44,384 nucleotides of DNA, from contig CADBEA010000018.1 in NCBI GenBank assembly GCA_902793635.1, positions 1-44,384 of the forward strand, written 5' to 3'. Origin of the DNA: an uncultured Erysipelotrichaceae bacterium (GTDB lineage Bacteria; Bacillota_I; Bacilli_A; Erysipelotrichales; Erysipelotrichaceae). Numbering within the stretch: position 1 is the stretch's first letter; each line of letters begins with the position of its first letter. The position numbers and the translations under genes were made by a program. Below, piece after piece: positions 30,992 through 40,279 of the stretch. The notes under the pieces were generated by a model. The model made no database searches and was not told the DNA's origin. It saw only the letters and a list, made by a program, of their open reading frames with translations.

Positions 30992-32026
30992 TCACGAAAG
31001 ATAGGCTTCCAGAAGAGCCAGGGTGTTTTCCGCTCCTTCCACGTGGCTTCTTTCATAGCCATGTGAGGCATAGACACCCGGTCCGATCAGTGCGTGTTTC
31101 ATATCGCTGCCGGCATTGACTGCCGCCTGGGCATCCGAGCTGTAGCTGAGATAGATATCGACCGCGTACTGCAGTCCGTTTTCCTCAGCCAGCCGCACCA
31201 GTTCACTGGTGACGTCGTAATCATAGGGGCCATGGGCATCCTTGGCGCAGATGGACACTTTTCTCTCACTTCCCTCAAGACCGAGACCGACACATCCCAT
31301 ATCGACCGCCAGGATCTCTTCCGCATCAGCCGGAAGGCCACCCTTGCCGCCATGGCCGACTTCTTCGTAAGTCGTCAGGAACAGATATACCTTACGCTTC
31401 AGAGAGAGGCTTCCTTCACTGACTTTCTTCGCCAGAGCGAACAGAATGCCGGCCGCAAGCTTGTCATCCAGATAGCGGGACTTCAGATAGCCTGATTCAG
31501 TAATGACAGTGCGCGGATCAAAGCAGACGAAGCAGCCGTTGGTGATGCCCAACGCCAGAGTGTCCTCTTTGCTGTGGACGTCTTCGTCGATGACGATCTC
31601 AGTCGTGTCGAAGTTTCTTTCTTCGGTTGCCGACTTCGGATTGACATGAACGGAAGGATCGTTGAGCTGCAGGCAGCCGTCATACACCCTGCCGTTGCGG
31701 GCATAGATGCGGACGTTCTCCGTTTCACAGTTGACGGCTTTCATACCGCCGAGGTTGGACAGCTTCAGGCGGCCGTTGGCTTTGACTTCAGCGACGATAC
31801 CGCCTAGGGTATCAAGATGCGCGGTGACGATCAGCGGTTTTCCTTCGCCGCCCAGGTCGCAGAGAACGCATCCCTTCCGGGTGATCTCCGCTTTCAGACC
31901 GAGGTCGGCAAATTCCTTGCAGGCGGTTTCTGATACGGCATTGGTGAAGCCGGTCGGTGAATCGACAGCCAGAAGACGTTTTGTGACGTCGAGAAGATAT
32001 TGTGTGCTTGTACTGTATTCCATCAT
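30992..32026 (-). CDS. M42-family aminopeptidase
   Basis: 344 aa, cytosolic. Binuclear metal site motifs in order: TAHLDTLGG, SRYLDDKLAAG, TTYEEVGHGG (catalytic Glu pair), VDMGCVG and HGYERSHVEG. M42 enzymes trim N-terminal residues from peptides, often as large dodecamers. Start at 32026 or 32023 (two adjacent ATGs); SD AAAGTGAG is moderate. Monocistronic. Confidence 0.9.
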   Translation of the reverse strand: MMEYSTSTQYLLDVTKRLLAVDSPTGFTNAVSETACKEFADLGLKAEITRKGCVLCDLGGEGKPLIVTAHLDTLGGIVAEVKANGRLKLSNLGGMKAVNCETENVRIYARNGRVYDGCLQLNDPSVHVNPKSATEERNFDTTEIVIDEDVHSKEDTLALGITNGCFVCFDPRTVITESGYLKSRYLDDKLAAGILFALAKKVSEGSLSLKRKVYLFLTTYEEVGHGGKGGLPADAEEILAVDMGCVGLGLEGSERKVSICAKDAHGPYDYDVTSELVRLAEENGLQYAVDIYLSYSSDAQAAVNAGSDMKHALIGPGVYASHGYERSHVEGAENTLALLEAYLS

Positions 32027-32133
32027 GTTCTCACTTTCTTTTCTTCCATCATAACAGAGCAGAAAATACATACAAGAAGCGTGCATGCGGCCAATGAATG
32101 CAGTAACATTATGAAGAGAAGAAGGAAATAACT

Positions 32134-32946
32134 ATGAGTGAACCTGTCAAAAACCCCGTATTGTCTTCCCTGCTGAAGAAATATAATGAAACATCCACGG
32201 AAAACCGTGAGGAAAAACAGAACAGTATCGACGCAGTCGCCAAAGAATTCGTGGAAAACGCCCAGCTTCTTCTGCCGGTGCGGATCGATGAAAAGTATAT
32301 TGAAAAAACTGGTGCGAACTCGGCTGTCATCAAAAAAGACGGTAAGTTCGATGTAATCGTTCTGACGGCCGGCAACAGCGCGAAATTCTATCCGCTGTTT
32401 ACCGACTGGCAGGAGATCGGCAAATGTCCTGAGGACATGAAGAAGAATATCCAGACCTTTGTCGTGTCCTTTGATGATTTATGGGCCCTGCTGCAGAATA
32501 TCGACGCCGGTGCAGTGATCAATCCCTTCTCGGACAATGTCGGCTTCAACAAGGAAACCCTGCGGCACTTTCATGAACTCAAAGAGATAAAGACTTCCGG
32601 TCATACCGAACATACGGTCGAAAAGGACACACCGGTGAAACTCGGTGATCCGGCAGTCGACCCCAAACCGCTGAAAGACGCCCTGCGCCGCACCGCGGAA
32701 AACTATCCGGAAATCAAGAACATGTGGATCAAGCTGATGATCAAGGAAGATGAAAAAAGCTGGCTGCTCATCGTTGACCACAAAGGCAGCAAGGCTCCGC
32801 TCTTTGAAGCACTCGGAAAAGCTGCCGGCCCGCATCTTACCGACGGTATGTATATCGATATGATCTCCTACAGCGACAGTTTTGGCAAAAAGGCTGCCGA
32901 GGGCAACCCGTTCTATGTAAAACAAAAGAAAGGACTCTTCTTCTGA
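32134..32946 (+). CDS. SseB-family protein
   Basis: 270 aa. The SseB N-terminal domain (AQLLLPVRID, VIVLTAGNSAKFYPLFTDW, INPFSDNVGFN) is followed by a C-terminal SseB-like domain (IKLMIKEDEKSWLLIVDH). The E. coli namesake enhances serine sensitivity; the molecular role is unclear. SD AAGGAAATAACT. The next gene starts 5 nt later, so they form an operon. Confidence 0.85.
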   Translation: MSEPVKNPVLSSLLKKYNETSTENREEKQNSIDAVAKEFVENAQLLLPVRIDEKYIEKTGANSAVIKKDGKFDVIVLTAGNSAKFYPLFTDWQEIGKCPEDMKKNIQTFVVSFDDLWALLQNIDAGAVINPFSDNVGFNKETLRHFHELKEIKTSGHTEHTVEKDTPVKLGDPAVDPKPLKDALRRTAENYPEIKNMWIKLMIKEDEKSWLLIVDHKGSKAPLFEALGKAAGPHLTDGMYIDMISYSDSFGKKAAEGNPFYVKQKKGLFF

Positions 32947-32951
32947 ACAAT

Positions 32952-33419
32952 ATGTCAGAATACAAAAACAAACTGTTCGTACGCACCGCCAGGCGCTGTC
33001 TGATCCTCTCAGCCGCCCTGGCTCTGGTACCGATGCTGCTGGGTATGTTCTGGCCGTGGCTGAAAGTGCTCGGTCTTCTGGCTCTGCTGCCGGTCTCCTA
33101 TATGGCCGTGAGGATGTATCATATCGCCGGCTTTGCGGAAACCCTCGGGACGATCAGAAATGTCCGGCTGCTCGATCCGACGGGTGATCCCTATACAGTC
33201 GCTGACATCGTCTTCAATTCCGGACAGAGCGGCCATACACATACCGCCGTCTGTACCCTGCAGCACTATGGTGACTACACGGAAGGCTGTGAACCTGAAC
33301 TGGAAAAGATGCTGGACGAGGACCGTCAGTATATCGGCTGCCAGGTTCCTGTCCTGTATCAGAAAAACAATCCCGGCACCAGCATCGTCTATCCGGAAGA
33401 CATCCGGAAAAACAACTGA
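32952..33419 (+). CDS. Two-helix membrane protein
   Basis: 155 aa. Two hydrophobic segments (about 15-33 and 37-54) are followed by a soluble domain of ~95 residues (TIRNVRLLDPTGDPYTVADIVFNS, with VCTLQHYGDYTEGCE), resembling DUF3592-like barrels facing one side of the membrane. No SD of its own, coupled to SseB. Confidence 0.75.
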   Translation: MSEYKNKLFVRTARRCLILSAALALVPMLLGMFWPWLKVLGLLALLPVSYMAVRMYHIAGFAETLGTIRNVRLLDPTGDPYTVADIVFNSGQSGHTHTAVCTLQHYGDYTEGCEPELEKMLDEDRQYIGCQVPVLYQKNNPGTSIVYPEDIRKNN

Positions 33420-33455
33420 AAATGCATTCCTCCGCATCAGGAATGCATTTTTATT
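33417..33455 (+). terminator. Terminator after the SseB operon
   Basis: AAAATGCATTCC...GGAATGCATTTTT, active on the plus strand and possibly on both. Confidence 0.85.
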
Positions 33456-33488
33456 TCTCTTGGTTCAGATAGCCGGGCTTTACCTGCA

Positions 33489-34052
33489 TCAGAATATGCT
33501 CAGCAGGACAATGCCCGCGACGCCGGCAGCAGCCATCACCTTGATGGGGTCCGGTTTTTTCAGACGCAGGACTGTCAGCGCTGTGACAAAGATCAGAAGC
33601 GGAATCCACTGCACTGCCGTCAGGTCAGCCGGCAGTGCTCTCTGCCCGTATACGCTCAGAATGATCAGGGACAGACCGGCGGAAGCGATCATCGCGATCA
33701 CAGCCGGCCGGAGTCCGAGGAGCACTCCCTGGATATAGGACAGACCGCGGTAGCGGTAATACAGATACGCCAGCAGCAGGACGATCAGGCTGCCGGGAAG
33801 AACACAGCCGGCCGTCGCAACCAGAGCACCGGGTATGCCGGCCGTCTGAATACCGACGAAAGTCGCCGAATTGACCGCAATCGGACCCGGTGTCATTTCC
33901 GCGATCGTCATCAGATCAGCGAACTGTGTCATGGTCAGCCAGCCGTGGATATCAACCGCCTGCGCCTGAATCAGCGGCATCGCCGCATATCCGCCGCCGA
34001 TCGAGAAGAGACCGATTTTCATAAAGCTCAGAAACAGTTCAAGATAAATCAT
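33489..34052 (-). CDS. Chromate transporter, short ChrA subunit
   Basis: 187 aa, about six helices. CHR motifs: KIGLFSIGGGYAAMPLI and EMTPGPIAVNSATFVG. Half-length CHR proteins pair with a second half encoded next to them and export chromate in studied cases. The ATG overlaps the upstream stop (TGATG) and has the SD GGAGAGGGG. Second gene of the chr pair. Confidence 0.9.
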   Translation of the reverse strand: MIYLELFLSFMKIGLFSIGGGYAAMPLIQAQAVDIHGWLTMTQFADLMTIAEMTPGPIAVNSATFVGIQTAGIPGALVATAGCVLPGSLIVLLLAYLYYRYRGLSYIQGVLLGLRPAVIAMIASAGLSLIILSVYGQRALPADLTAVQWIPLLIFVTALTVLRLKKPDPIKVMAAAGVAGIVLLSIF

Positions 34053-34642
34053 CAGTATCCCCTCTCCTTTTCGGCTCTGTTGGAACTCCATATCTGCAGG
34101 GCGCCGATACAGCCGCAGATCAGAATGACCATAATGATATTGAGATGGAAATAACGGACGGCAATGAAACTGAGAAGCATCATGATGACAGGCACCGCCT
34201 TCCGGCTGCGCACCAGGTCTGTTCCCATCCGCAGCACGACATCCGTGATGACCGCCGCGACACCTGCCAGCATACCACTCATGGCATAGCTGACATAGAT
34301 ATTGTCACGGAAAGCCTGATAGAAGGATGAAATCACCGAGATGATGATCAGCGGCGGAAGCACGGTCGCTGTCAGGGAAACAATTGCTCCGGCAAGACCG
34401 CCGACCCTGTATCCGACAAGTGTCGCGGCATTTACCGCTATGGCGCCTGGTGAGGACTGGGCGATCGCCGTCAGGTCGAGCATTTCTTCTTCGTCGATAT
34501 AATGCAGTTCATCGACGAATTTCTTTTTCATTAACGGGATGATGACAAACCCGCCGCCGAACGTGCAGGCACTGAGGGTGAAAGAGGATGCGAACAGTTT
34601 CAGAAACTGATTCAGTTTTCCTGGTTTTTCCGTTTTTTCCAT
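34052..34642 (-). CDS. Chromate transporter, short ChrA subunit
   Basis: 196 aa, homologous partner of the next gene: FTLSACTFGGGFVIIPLM and QSSPGAIAVNAATLVGY. Start at 34642 (AAGGAG at 11 nt) is preferred to 34651, where the SD would be only 2 nt away. Divergent from a LysR gene, a common arrangement for control of short ChrA pairs. Confidence 0.88.
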   Translation of the reverse strand: MEKTEKPGKLNQFLKLFASSFTLSACTFGGGFVIIPLMKKKFVDELHYIDEEEMLDLTAIAQSSPGAIAVNAATLVGYRVGGLAGAIVSLTATVLPPLIIISVISSFYQAFRDNIYVSYAMSGMLAGVAAVITDVVLRMGTDLVRSRKAVPVIMMLLSFIAVRYFHLNIIMVILICGCIGALQIWSSNRAEKERGY

Positions 34643-34688
34643 TGCTGACATTACTCCTTTACAGAAATATCTTAGTGTCTTTTCGTTT

Positions 34689-34707
34689 ATAATAAAAATA
34701 GTATTAT
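34689..34707. promoter_or_regulatory. Possible LysR operator
   Basis: Inverted repeat ATAATA-N7-TATTAT in the AT-rich 100-bp region between the divergent chr and lysR genes. It has the T-N11-A form of LysR boxes. Confidence 0.35.
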
Positions 34708-34746
34708 TATATATTTATCATAAGTATATCATTATAAGGAGTTTAT

Positions 34747-35658
34747 ATGACGATCCGTCACATTGAAATCTTTCTCGCTGTCTGTGATTCCGGCTGCAAC
34801 ATGACGAAGGCGGCCGAAAAACTGCACATTGCCCAGCCGGCCGTCAGTACCGCAATCAAGGAACTGGAAGATCATTACGGGATCATGCTGTTTGAACGGC
34901 TTGGCAGAAGACTGCAGATCACCGAAGCGGGAATGCGTCTAAAAGAATATGCTCAGAGTATGGTGGAACTGATGGATGACATGGAAGGCAGTATGAAAAA
35001 AGCCGACAGCATCGGTCCCATCCGGATCGGCGCATCCATGACCATCGGTTCGGTTCTTCTGCCTGACTACATCAAGACATTCAGCCGGCTGATTCCCGAG
35101 ATCCAGACCCATATCCTGGTAGCGCCAGGTGATGTTCTGGAAGAAAAACTGCTGAACAACGAACTGGATATTGCCTTAAAGGAAGGCGCCGTCATGTCGC
35201 CGCTGATCGATTCCGAACCCTTTATGACCGATTCCCTGATTCCGGTATGCGCGGCGGATTACGGCTTTGCAAGTGGCCAGGTTCTCAGTATGGAAGAATA
35301 CCGCCGGCTTCCTTATCTGCTCAGGGAAAAAGGCAGCGGAACAAGAGAAACGTTTGACCACGCTGCCGCGGCGGCCGGCTTTTCACCGGTTCCGGTATGG
35401 GAGGCTCACAGTACGACCGCGCTGATCAACGCGGCTGCCAAAGGACTGGGTGTGGCAGTCCTTCCCAGCCGTCTTGTGGCCGGCGCTCTCTTAAGCGGGA
35501 AGATCATTCCCCTTTCCTTTGCCGGCATGAATCTGACACGATATTTCAGTATTATCTATCACCGCCGCAAGCATCTGACTTCCGCCGCGATCCGATTTAT
35601 TGAACTGTGCCGCCATTATGAAGACAACTATCCGGTGATCCATGACAGCGGAATATGA
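34747..35658 (+). CDS. LysR-family transcriptional regulator
   Basis: 303 aa. N-terminal winged helix (NMTKAAEKLHIAQPAVSTAI), linker helix, then the periplasmic-binding-protein-like effector domain (IRIGASMTIGSVLLPDYI). Probably controls the divergent chrA pair; the effector may be an oxyanion. SD AAGGAG. Confidence 0.93.
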   Translation: MTIRHIEIFLAVCDSGCNMTKAAEKLHIAQPAVSTAIKELEDHYGIMLFERLGRRLQITEAGMRLKEYAQSMVELMDDMEGSMKKADSIGPIRIGASMTIGSVLLPDYIKTFSRLIPEIQTHILVAPGDVLEEKLLNNELDIALKEGAVMSPLIDSEPFMTDSLIPVCAADYGFASGQVLSMEEYRRLPYLLREKGSGTRETFDHAAAAAGFSPVPVWEAHSTTALINAAAKGLGVAVLPSRLVAGALLSGKIIPLSFAGMNLTRYFSIIYHRRKHLTSAAIRFIELCRHYEDNYPVIHDSGI

Positions 35659-35681
35659 AAACAGCCGCGGCTGTTTTCTTT
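35657..35681. terminator. Bidirectional terminator
   Basis: GAAAACAGC-CGCG-GCTGTTTTC between the convergent lysR and racemase genes. Confidence 0.82.
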
Positions 35682-35699
35682 ATATATTCAATTCTTTTC

Positions 35700-36404
35700 T
35701 CATGAGTCTCTGCCGATTGAGAAGAGAGCTGCTTCTTCGCCATGGATCAGCGTCGTGTCATAGACCGGTATCTCACAGTCACTCTGCTGCACCAGCAGTC
35801 CCAGTTCCGTACAGCCAAGAATGACACCTTCCGCACCGCCGTTCTGCAGCTCACGGATGATCCGCAGCAGCTCCGCTTTGGATTCCTGCCGGCAGATGCC
35901 CAGACACAATTCGTCATAAATGATGTCATTGACGGTATCGATATCGTTTTCAGGAATCATGACTTCCAGGCCGGCGTCAATAAGCTTCTGCTTATAAAAG
36001 TCTTTGCACATGGTATATTTCGTGCCCAGCAGCGCCACCCTGCGGATCCGATCACGGTGCAGGCGCAGGATGGTCGCTTCGGCGATGTGCAGCAGCGGGA
36101 TCCTGACCGCTTTTTCGACTGCTTCCGCGGCGATATGCATCGTGTTGGCACCGATCAGAATAATGTCCGCACCGCCCTTTTCCAGAGAAACAGCGGCGTC
36201 TTCCATTGCCTTCGCGCAGGCATCCCAGTCATCTTTTTCCTGGGCAGCCGCGACCGGTGCGAAATCAATACTGTGGATCAGAAGGCGGGCGGAATGCAGG
36301 CCGCCAAGCTCACGGCGGATGGTTTCGTTGATCACCTGATAATACGTAACGGTGCTTTCCCAGCTCATGCCGCCGATCAGTCCGATCATTTTCATTTCTG
36401 TCAT
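35700..36404 (-). CDS. Aspartate/glutamate racemase-family protein, first catalytic residue replaced
   Basis: 234 aa. Starts IGLIGGMSWEST, typical of the YgeA/aspartate racemase group. The second catalytic cysteine is present (C198, ILGCTELG). In the first site IGANTMH has A86 where active members carry Cys (archaeal AspR) or Thr (T83 in E. coli YgeA). Loss of one of the two bases could abolish racemisation or leave a one-sided activity. SD AGGAGTAATAGAT. It begins 5 nt after the small gene upstream. Confidence 0.88.
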   Translation of the reverse strand: MTEMKMIGLIGGMSWESTVTYYQVINETIRRELGGLHSARLLIHSIDFAPVAAAQEKDDWDACAKAMEDAAVSLEKGGADIILIGANTMHIAAEAVEKAVRIPLLHIAEATILRLHRDRIRRVALLGTKYTMCKDFYKQKLIDAGLEVMIPENDIDTVNDIIYDELCLGICRQESKAELLRIIRELQNGGAEGVILGCTELGLLVQQSDCEIPVYDTTLIHGEEAALFSIGRDS

Positions 36405-36409
36405 ATCTA

Positions 36410-36784
36410 TTACTCCTGTTCGAAATACGGATAGCTGACGGTTTTGAAGCCGCCCTTTGTCGTCAGGGTCAGATGCTGTGTATCTGCATCCTGCAGGATG
36501 ACTTCATTGGAAAGCGAGCCGTCCATACTCGATGCGAAAATAGTACGGACATCATCACCCAGAGTCAGTTCAACTGTTTTGCCGTTTTCAATTCTGGTAC
36601 CGATGGTATCCAGGATACTGATATCAATGCGGCTGACCGGCTGGCCCATGATGGTATGCGTGCACAGATCCCCTTCCAGACCAAGGCGATTCATGAAATC
36701 CTTTTTGGTAATTTTGGTGATCAGCCAGTATGGCATCCATGCCGATGCGAATTTCTGTTTTCTTTGTACTGTGACTGTTTTCAT
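36410..36784 (-). CDS. Unknown 124-aa protein
   Basis: Beta-rich, cytosolic. Segments such as VSRIDISILDTIGT and VELTLGDDVRTIFASSMDGS suggest a small barrel. No motif recognised. SD GGAGAAGACAA. Forms a two-gene unit with the racemase homologue. Confidence 0.7.
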   Translation of the reverse strand: MKTVTVQRKQKFASAWMPYWLITKITKKDFMNRLGLEGDLCTHTIMGQPVSRIDISILDTIGTRIENGKTVELTLGDDVRTIFASSMDGSLSNEVILQDADTQHLTLTTKGGFKTVSYPYFEQE

Positions 36785-36833
36785 TTGTCTTCTCCGCTGC
36801 CTGATGGAAAATCACGATACCCTGAACAATTTT

Positions 36834-36863
36834 TTGTATTCAAGATATGACTGAATTTATAAT
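36834..36863 (+). promoter_or_regulatory. Promoter of yhhN-like gene
   Basis: TTGTAT (36834-36839), 18-nt spacer, TATAAT (36858-36863), about 24 nt before the SD. Confidence 0.55.
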
Positions 36864-36895
36864 GGAATCAGGATATGATTCCAGGGAGGCAGATC

Positions 36896-37555
36896 ATGTA
36901 TTATCTTATACCCTTATGTCTAATTCTCGCTGCCGTTTTTATCCTGCAGGAAAAGCAGGAAAACTACACAGCCGCCGTTATTCTGAAAGGTCTGGCGTCT
37001 CTCTGCTTTGTCGTCTTCGGACTTTCCCTTTCCAGCGGATTGCCGATGAGCCGGCTGATCACCGCCGGTCTGATGCTGGGATGCGTCGCTGATGTGCTGC
37101 TGAACCTGCGCTTTGTTCTGAAAGAAGCAGGCCAGATCGTCTTCCTGGTCGGCATCCTCGTCTTTCTGAGCGGCCATATCGCCTATCTGATGGCAATCAT
37201 GCCGCTGGCGCAGCACCGCTTCACCTATGTGATCATTGCCCTGGTGCTGACCGCTCTGTTAATGAAATGGATCTTCACGAAAATCGAGGCGAAACGAGCG
37301 TTCAAAATCTTCGGGATATTCTATATCGGCGCCATTGTCCTGCTCAACGTCGTGGCCATCGGCAATCTGATTTTCGAGCCGGACACCTTCCGGATGATCT
37401 TCGCCGCCGGTGCCCTGCTGTTTCTGATCAGTGACATCGTTCTGATTCTCAATACGTTCGGACCCGAGCAGAAGTTCGTTCTGCGGGTGACGAATCTGTC
37501 CCTGTACTATATCGGCCAGATTCTGATTGCCCTCAGCCTGATGTTTCTCAACTGA
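36896..37555 (+). CDS. YhhN-family membrane protein (lysoplasmalogenase-like)
   Basis: 219 aa, about eight helices. Family positions are ILKGLASLCFV, GCVADVLLN, SGHIAYLMAI, LISDIVLILNTF and LSLYYIGQILIAL. Characterised relatives (TMEM86, bacterial YhhN) hydrolyse lysoplasmalogens at the membrane. Start at 36896 with SD GGGAGG; the longer frame from 36875 adds seven residues without an SD. A second YhhN-like domain occurs in the fusion at 27577-30204. Confidence 0.88.
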   Translation: MYYLIPLCLILAAVFILQEKQENYTAAVILKGLASLCFVVFGLSLSSGLPMSRLITAGLMLGCVADVLLNLRFVLKEAGQIVFLVGILVFLSGHIAYLMAIMPLAQHRFTYVIIALVLTALLMKWIFTKIEAKRAFKIFGIFYIGAIVLLNVVAIGNLIFEPDTFRMIFAAGALLFLISDIVLILNTFGPEQKFVLRVTNLSLYYIGQILIALSLMFLN

Positions 37556-37568
37556 CCGGTCTCTTAAA

Positions 37569-37599
37569 AAAACTGTGCGGCTGCACAGTTTCTTTTTTT
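37569..37599. terminator. Bidirectional terminator
   Basis: AAAACTGTGC-GGCT-GCACAGTTT with T-runs on both strands, overlapping the stop of the minus-strand gene. Confidence 0.88.
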
Positions 37600-38950
37600 A
37601 TTGTTTCTTGCCAAAGAGGAATTTCAGCAGTTTATAAACCAGGAAGCAGAACAGTAAAAACAGCAGCAGCGAGAAGCCGAGAATGACCAGGATCAGTATG
37701 ACGACTGAATTCGCTTTTCTTTTCGGATCGGCAACCCGGCACATTTCGAAATACAGTTCTTCTTCCGGCAGATGATCAAAGACAGCCGTATAGCCTGTTT
37801 CCGTCTTTTCAAAGCCGGCCGGTGTGCTTTTCAGCATTTCCCAGCCGCTGACGACATTGACCTGCAGGCCTTTGAATTCACGCCAGGTGGAAGCCGGCGA
37901 GAGAAGATAACGGTAGCCGTATACTTCATCTTCGTAACCGGCGTCGATATACGGATAGGACGGTGCTTCGACCGTATTGGTCAGCGTCTCGCCCGGGGCG
38001 AATGTCAGGGTGTAGCGGAACCATTTCATCAGCCGCTGTTCCATGTATTCGAGCCGCGGCAGAAAGATCTTCCCGGTATCTTCGAGATTGAAGTAATCCG
38101 TCACGGCGTTGTAGTAATCGATGGGCAGGATCTCTTCTTCTGTCTGTTTCTCGCGCAGGAATTCTTCATAGGTCAGCTGCCGTACTTTTTCCATCTGACA
38201 GCTGCCGTCTGTTTCCTTTCCCTCTTTCTCGGTTGTCTGATAGGACCAGTCCAGTTGGACTTCTTCGCCAAAGGTATACAGGACAACGTCCTGGACAGGC
38301 TCGTACAGACTGATCATGATGCGGCTGCCTTCCGTTCCGGTCTGATAACCGCCCCTGTCGGTGTCAAACAGATACCGTACCTGTTCCGGGCTGTTTTTCA
38401 GATCGGCGCTGGCATTGATGTAAAAACCCTGATCGAGTATTGTCGGATCCGTTTCAAAATGAAGCCGGTATTCATAGACTGCGAGATCGGGATGAAAAAA
38501 CGGATCTTCCCGGTAAGTGTCCTGCAGCAGCTTCAGATCCTTTTCAACATCAAACTGCCGGTAATCAATAAAGGTATAGCGAACCTGCGGTGTGATCTCT
38601 TCGCCATTGAGAAAAACATGATACAGGCTGGTATTATCATACGGACCTTCCGAACGGTAATAACCGGGCGCACCGCCGAACGGGAAAGAGAGTTCCGCCT
38701 CGATCTGCAGATCGGACGGATTATGAAAGGTGTATTCCGCCGCGAACCGGTCGGCTGTTTTGCCTCCGTCACTCAGGGTAAAGGTCAGTGTTTCATGCTC
38801 GACTACGATCGGACAGTCTTCATCCGCCGTGAGAATACCGGCCGCGTCGGTGCCGTTCCAGTTTGTCAGAGCCGAATTGGCCCTGACGAAAACCGTCATA
38901 GACAGAAACAGAATACATGAGAACAGTCCGTACAGCAGTTTTCGCTTCAT
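37598..38950 (-). CDS. Surface protein with C-terminal membrane anchor
   Basis: 450 aa. Signal peptide (1-24), large extracytoplasmic beta-rich region and one C-terminal helix (about 418-442) with a basic end (KLLKFLFGKKQ). The first ~130 residues (TFHNPSDLQIEAELSFPFGG) resemble DUF4424-like surface domains. The rest is unassigned, rich in Tyr and Glu. SD GGAGGAAGGCAT. Divergent from the MFS gene. Confidence 0.8.
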   Translation of the reverse strand: MKRKLLYGLFSCILFLSMTVFVRANSALTNWNGTDAAGILTADEDCPIVVEHETLTFTLSDGGKTADRFAAEYTFHNPSDLQIEAELSFPFGGAPGYYRSEGPYDNTSLYHVFLNGEEITPQVRYTFIDYRQFDVEKDLKLLQDTYREDPFFHPDLAVYEYRLHFETDPTILDQGFYINASADLKNSPEQVRYLFDTDRGGYQTGTEGSRIMISLYEPVQDVVLYTFGEEVQLDWSYQTTEKEGKETDGSCQMEKVRQLTYEEFLREKQTEEEILPIDYYNAVTDYFNLEDTGKIFLPRLEYMEQRLMKWFRYTLTFAPGETLTNTVEAPSYPYIDAGYEDEVYGYRYLLSPASTWREFKGLQVNVVSGWEMLKSTPAGFEKTETGYTAVFDHLPEEELYFEMCRVADPKRKANSVVILILVILGFSLLLFLLFCFLVYKLLKFLFGKKQ

Positions 38951-39028
38951 ATGCCTTCCTCCGATTTCAAAATACCATGTTTCCGGCCGATCCGGGTAAT
39001 TTTATACACTTTCCATGCGCTGCGGGTG

Positions 39029-39034
39029 TATGAT
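39029..39034 (+). promoter_or_regulatory. -10 element 6 nt before the MFS ATG
   Basis: TATGAT, then TGAGCC, then ATG at 39041. No SD is present, so the transcript is probably leaderless. Confidence 0.5.
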
Positions 39035-39040
39035 TGAGCC

Positions 39041-40240
39041 ATGTCTGAAAAAACGAAAAACCGATTTCTGATTTTTTTCCTGATTTCTTTCCTGTTCAAC
39101 GTGGCGGCCAGCTTCGCCCATCCGGTCACACCGACGCTGATCGTGGAAAGAAATCTTGACTCCTCGATGTTCGGGGTCGCCTTAGCGGCGATGATGACGA
39201 TGTACTTCCTGTTTTCGCCGCTCTGGGGAAAACTGTGCTCCTATATGCCGACGAAACGAATCATGCTGATATGCTGCAGCGGCTATGCGGCCGGCCAGAT
39301 CATCTTCGGCATGGCGCAGAGTGAAGCAATCGTTGTGGCGGGCAGAATGTTCGCCGGCATCTTCACCGGCGGCTGCTTCGTCTCGATGGCCAACTATATT
39401 GTCAATCTGTGCGGTGAGGATACCTCCAGCCGCGGCAAAAACCTTGTCTATCTGACAACGATCCAGAACGTCGGCAGTGCGGTCGGTTACTTCATCGGCG
39501 GTATGCTTGGTCTGATTTCCGTCGAAACCGCATTTATCCTGCAGGTCATCTGCCTGGCCCTCAGCGGCATCCTGTGCAATCTGTTCTGCGAGGATGACAC
39601 ACCGTATAAAGTCAAACCCAAAGAGGCTCTGAAACTGAAGGATGTCAATCCGTTCTCGGCGATTCTTGCCGCGAAGAGCTTCATGACACCGATGCTGGCT
39701 CTGATCTTCCTGATCACGGCGATCTCCGCCATCGGTCAGAACTCCTACGAGCAATGCTTCAACTACTACATCAAGGACCAGTACGGCATGTCTTCGGCAT
39801 ACAACGGCATGTTCAAGGCCGGTATCGCCACATTGACCCTGCTGCTCAACGGCACTGTCGCTCTGTATCTGCAGCAGAAGACAGATACCAACAGGACCTT
39901 CCTGTATATCCTGATTGCCTGCACGCTCCTGACTTCCACAGTATTGTTTGATCCGTCCAAGTACGTGTTCATTGCTGTATATATCATTTACAGCAGTGTG
40001 CAGGTACTGCGTCTGCCGTTGCTGCAGATGCTTGCATCGGCAAGATCCGACAAGACGAATTCCAATGCTGTCATGGGTTTCTATACATCGATGAATTCCT
40101 TCGGCGGTATCTTCGGCGCTCTGTTTGCCGGTCTGATCTATGCCCGAGGCGCGAAGCTTCCGTTTATCCTGGCCTTTGTCACTTATCTGATCGCCACCCT
40201 GCTGGGTGTTGTCTACCGGAAGAATTACCGTAAATCATAA
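39041..40240 (+). CDS. MFS transporter
   Basis: 399 aa, 12 helices. A typical MFS loop 2-3 motif (FSPLWGKLCSYMPTKRIML) and AGRMFAGIFTGG in helix 4. Resembles multidrug or small-molecule exporters of Bacillota. Substrate not readable. No SD; the ATG is set by a -10 6 nt upstream. Confidence 0.88.
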   Translation: MSEKTKNRFLIFFLISFLFNVAASFAHPVTPTLIVERNLDSSMFGVALAAMMTMYFLFSPLWGKLCSYMPTKRIMLICCSGYAAGQIIFGMAQSEAIVVAGRMFAGIFTGGCFVSMANYIVNLCGEDTSSRGKNLVYLTTIQNVGSAVGYFIGGMLGLISVETAFILQVICLALSGILCNLFCEDDTPYKVKPKEALKLKDVNPFSAILAAKSFMTPMLALIFLITAISAIGQNSYEQCFNYYIKDQYGMSSAYNGMFKAGIATLTLLLNGTVALYLQQKTDTNRTFLYILIACTLLTSTVLFDPSKYVFIAVYIIYSSVQVLRLPLLQMLASARSDKTNSNAVMGFYTSMNSFGGIFGALFAGLIYARGAKLPFILAFVTYLIATLLGVVYRKNYRKS

Positions 40241-40245
40241 ATACT

Positions 40246-40279
40246 GAAAAGCCTGCGAATCTGCAGGCTTTCGTTTTAT
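40246..40279. terminator. Bidirectional terminator
   Basis: AAAGCCTGC-GAATCT-GCAGGCTTT with T-rich flanks, overlapping the stop of the minus gene at 40276. Confidence 0.82.

Noticed and set aside
33489-34642. Split chrA pair as a broken gene
   Set aside because: Two complete homologous half-size subunits with proper starts and TGATG coupling, the normal short-chain CHR form.
37772-38920. 382-codon plus-strand frame opposite the surface protein
   Set aside because: Antisense shadow; the minus-strand frame has signal peptide, SD and membrane anchor.
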